The position numbers and the translations under genes were made by a program. Below, one piece after another: positions 14,459-16,371 of a stretch of 16,371 bases of DNA. Position 1 is the first letter of the stretch. Every line of letters starts with the position of its first letter. The notes beneath the pieces were generated by a model. The model searched no databases and was not told the DNA's origin. It saw nothing but the letters and a program-made list of their open reading frames with translations. The DNA is from Clostridia bacterium (GTDB lineage Bacteria > Bacillota_A > Clostridia > Oscillospirales > Acutalibacteraceae), in the NCBI GenBank assembly GCA_017445685.1, contig JAFSTS010000231.1, forward strand, positions 1 through 16,371, read 5' to 3'.

Positions 14459-15226
14459 ATGGACAAAAGAATGCAGATACTTATCGCAGAAGAAGGAACA
14501 CAGCAGGGAAAGCTTTTCAGAGGCGTACTTAGCGCGCACGGATTTGAAGTGTCGCTTTCGGCAAAAGACGGCAGAGAGGTTATCAACCGGCTGAAGAAGG
14601 AGAGCTTTGATGTGCTGATCATGGATACTTTCATGCCTCGTCTTGACGCGCTGGGAGTGCTGAAAGAGCTTGATTCTTTAAACTTAAAGAAAAGACCGAT
14701 CGTTGTTGTTGTTTCAGGTGTGGACAACCCTCGCTTACAAAATGAATTGCTAAGCGCCGGAGCAGACTACTATTTCATAAAACCTTTCGAATTGGAAATG
14801 CTCGCCCAGAGAATTTCACAGATGACAGGATGGGATAACGACGAAAAGAAACCTTCATTTCCCAACAAGAAGAATGATTTGGAAATCGTCGTTTCCGACA
14901 TCATGCATCAGATCGGTGTTCCTGCCCATATCAAAGGATATCAATATCTCAGACACGCAATAATCCTGTCCGTAGAAGACGGTGAAATGATGAGCAGCGT
15001 GACAAAGGTTTTGTATCCTACGGTTGCAAAGCATTTTAACACAACTCCCTCTCGAGTAGAGCGCGCGATCAGACACGCGATCGAGGTTGCGTGGGACAGA
15101 GGAGATGTAGATGTTTTGTCGTCATATTTCGGCTACACTATTCAAAACGAAAGAGGCAAACCGACAAACAGCGAGTTTATAGCTATGATAAGCGACAAGT
15201 TAAGGCTTAACCTTAAAGCGTCATAA
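14459..15226 (+). CDS. spo0A: Sporulation transcription factor Spo0A
   Basis: This 255-residue response regulator controls entry into sporulation. The receiver domain (about 4-125) has phosphoacceptor D56 in [10 protein letters not shown] and K108 in FIKPF. The DNA-binding domain (about 145-255) is almost identical in motif to B. subtilis Spo0[18 protein letters not shown], then [16 protein letters not shown], then [36 protein letters not shown] and the terminal KAS. Two receiver positions differ from the usual: the metal-coordinating acidic pair, normally Asp-Asp, is E11-E12, and the switch Thr is S86. Both are conservative, but Glu-Glu at the metal site is uncommon. GGAGG lies before the ATG. 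Downstream the gene converges with hemW and shares its 3' border. Confidence 0.98.
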   Translation: MDKRMQILIAEEGTQQGKLFRGVLSAHGFEVSLSAKDGREVINRLKKESFDVLIMDTFMPRLDALGVLKELDSLNLKKRPIVVVVSGVDNPRLQNELLSAGADYYFIKPFELEMLAQRISQMTGWDNDEKKPSFPNKKNDLEIVVSDIMHQIGVPAHIKGYQYLRHAIILSVEDGEMMSSVTKVLYPTVAKHFNTTPSRVERAIRHAIEVAWDRGDVDVLSSYFGYTIQNERGKPTNSEFIAMISDKLRLNLKAS

Positions 15227-15280
15227 AAGAGGCTGTCGCATTCAGAAAAAAACATCGTTTTCATCTAAATGCAACAGGCT
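15225..15280 (-). terminator. Imperfect terminator for hemW overlapping both convergent stops
   Basis: Arms at 15230-15242 and 15268-15280 pair over 11 of 13 positions, with an inner GAAAA/TTTTC pairing. On the minus strand the stem is followed by CTTTT at 15229-15225, favouring termination of hemW. The outer arm includes the last base of the hemW stop, and the T-run overlaps the spo0A stop (15224-15226). On the plus strand there is no T-run, so I see no strong intrinsic terminator for spo0A. Confidence 0.45.
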
Positions 15281-16371
15281 TAAATCAAATGAGAGATTAT
15301 GTAATTTGAAATCAAAAAACCTTTGCTTGTAAGTCTGATCCCGTTTTTGTCGGAAATAACAAGACAGTTGTCAGTGAATTTTTCCGCGTTTTTGCGAACA
15401 GCCTGAGGAATGGAAAATCCGAAATCATTTTTTACTTCGTTTTCCGACAACCCTTTTGACAGTCTCAGTTTCAGCATTGCGTATTCCTCAAAATCTCCGC
15501 CGCTGCCGTCGTCAGTTATTGCAAGAGGATCGTTGATGTAATTTTCAAGACTGTTTTCATGAAAAAAGCGTTTGCCGTTTAAAAAAGAATGAGCCGACGG
15601 ACCGAATCCTATATATTCTTCGCAGTTCCAATACTTTAAATTGTGACGGCTTTCATAACCCTCTTTTGCAAAGTTGGAGATCTCATACTGTGAAAATCCG
15701 TTACCTTTGAGATATTCACATGTAAATTCGTACATATCCGCTGTCAGATCTTCGTCGGGAAAGACATATTTATCCCGGTGTTTTCCAAAGTAAGTTCCGT
15801 CTTCGATTTTCAGTATATATGCGCTTATATGCTTCGCGCCTGAAGAAATACAAAAGTCGAGCGTTTCTTTCAGCGAAGCAAGGCTCTGACGGGGAATACC
15901 GAGCATTACATCAAGAGAGAAGTTTTCGATGCCTGAGGATTTAAGAAGATCTGTTTTCTTGCTGATATCATCGGCTGAACTTTTTCTTCCAAGTATTTTT
16001 CTTTCTTCGTCAATTGCCGACTGAACGCCGAGAGAAAATCTGTTGACTCCGGCTTCTGCGGCTTTTTGAACAAATTCGCAGGTTAAAGACGACGGATTGG
16101 CTTCGAGCGTGATCTCACCATGTTGAAAACCGAATTGTTTTTTTGCCGTGGCGACGATGTCAAATATTTCGTCTCCCGTTAAAACGGACGGAGTGCCGCC
16201 GCCTATATAAATCGTGTCGGCGGAAAAGTTTTCGTATGAACAGATTTCTTTTTTTAAAGCGTCAAGAAAATCGGCTTTTTCTTTTTCACTGCATTTCAAC
16301 GAGTAAAAGTCGCAATACGGACACTTGCTTTTGCAAAACGGAATGTGGATATAAATTCCTTTTGTTTTCAT
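15280..16371 (-). CDS. hemW: Radical SAM heme chaperone HemW (HemN-like)
   Basis: This 363-residue radical SAM protein has its 4Fe-4S ligands at C13, C17 and C20 in IPFCKSKCPYCDF and the SAM-binding stretch YIGGGTPS (about 55-62). The HemW-specific heme-binding motif is H243-NLKY-W248. The residue two after the third Cys is Phe rather than the Cys of true HemN (coproporphyrinogen III dehydrogenase), so HemW, which delivers heme, is the better name; many databases still label it as a coproporphyrinogen oxidase. A C-terminal HemN_C-like domain follows (about 290-363). The ATG is the very last codon of the window (16371-16369); MKTKGIYIHIPFC is a normal N-terminus, so the gene is probably complete, but its ribosome site and promoter lie outside. 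Often found near lepA-hrcA-dnaK in Bacillota; that context cannot be seen. Confidence 0.94.
   Translation of the reverse strand: MKTKGIYIHIPFCKSKCPYCDFYSLKCSEKEKADFLDALKKEICSYENFSADTIYIGGGTPSVLTGDEIFDIVATAKKQFGFQHGEITLEANPSSLTCEFVQKAAEAGVNRFSLGVQSAIDEERKILGRKSSADDISKKTDLLKSSGIENFSLDVMLGIPRQSLASLKETLDFCISSGAKHISAYILKIEDGTYFGKHRDKYVFPDEDLTADMYEFTCEYLKGNGFSQYEISNFAKEGYESRHNLKYWNCEEYIGFGPSAHSFLNGKRFFHENSLENYINDPLAITDDGSGGDFEEYAMLKLRLSKGLSENEVKNDFGFSIPQAVRKNAEKFTDNCLVISDKNGIRLTSKGFLISNYIISHLI

Noticed and set aside
1..16371. Mobile elements, CRISPR arrays, tRNA or rRNA genes, toxin-antitoxin or phage-defence systems
   Set aside because: No transposase, integrase, direct-repeat array, cloverleaf sequence or defence-type protein was found on reading both strands; all larger genes belong to housekeeping, energy or sporulation families.

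Overview
The window reads as chromosomal DNA of a spore-forming, low-to-mid GC Gram-positive anaerobe (Bacillota, class Clostridia; an Oscillospirales/Ruminococcaceae-like lineage is an inference). The evidence is adjacent spoIVB and spo0A genes, a complete bacterial V/A-type ATPase operon in place of an F-type one, strong GGAGG-type ribosome binding sites, and gene-dense packing. Nothing looks mobile: there are no transposases, integrases, CRISPR arrays, tRNAs or rRNAs, and codon use looks uniform.

Layout. (1) Positions 1-217 hold the 3' end of rplL (ribosomal protein L7/L12), closed by a strong hairpin terminator at 231-267 that probably works in both directions. (2) Positions 385-3071, minus strand, hold a three-gene operon: an HD-domain phosphohydrolase-like protein, a CmpB-type putative ABC-transporter membrane protein (the two overlap by ATGA), and a CPA2-type cation:proton antiporter. 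A promoter (TTGTCT-17-TATACT) sits just before the first gene. (3) Positions 3248-12838, plus strand, hold the V-type ATPase operon in the order stalk(G/H)-C-I-K-F-E-A-B-D, followed by a small membrane-anchored protein of unknown function and a terminator. An extended -10 promoter precedes it. (4) Positions 12926-15226 hold spoIVB (sporulation signalling protease) and spo0A (master regulator of sporulation entry), with a 306-base intergenic region between them. (5) Positions 15280-16371, minus strand, hold hemW (radical-SAM heme chaperone family), convergent with spo0A.

How the parts fit. The V-type ATPase couples ATP turnover to H+ or Na+ movement: A3B3 is catalytic, D and F form the central shaft, C links the shaft to the K ring, I carries the ion channel half, and E plus the small coiled-coil subunit form the peripheral stalks. 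The divergently transcribed antiporter uses or dissipates the same ion gradient, so the two operons may share a role in ion homeostasis (inference).

Most notable: subunit I is much longer than expected and carries an internal copy of its ferredoxin-like lobe; subunit K has a single hairpin with a two-helix, signal-like N-terminal extension and an acidic linker; the ATPase operon ends in an uncharacterised DUF5640-like membrane-anchored protein; the subunit gene order is unusual; and Spo0A has a Glu-Glu acidic pair and a Ser switch residue in its receiver domain. I found no clearly new multi-gene system. The novelty lies in the ATPase variant and its accessory gene.
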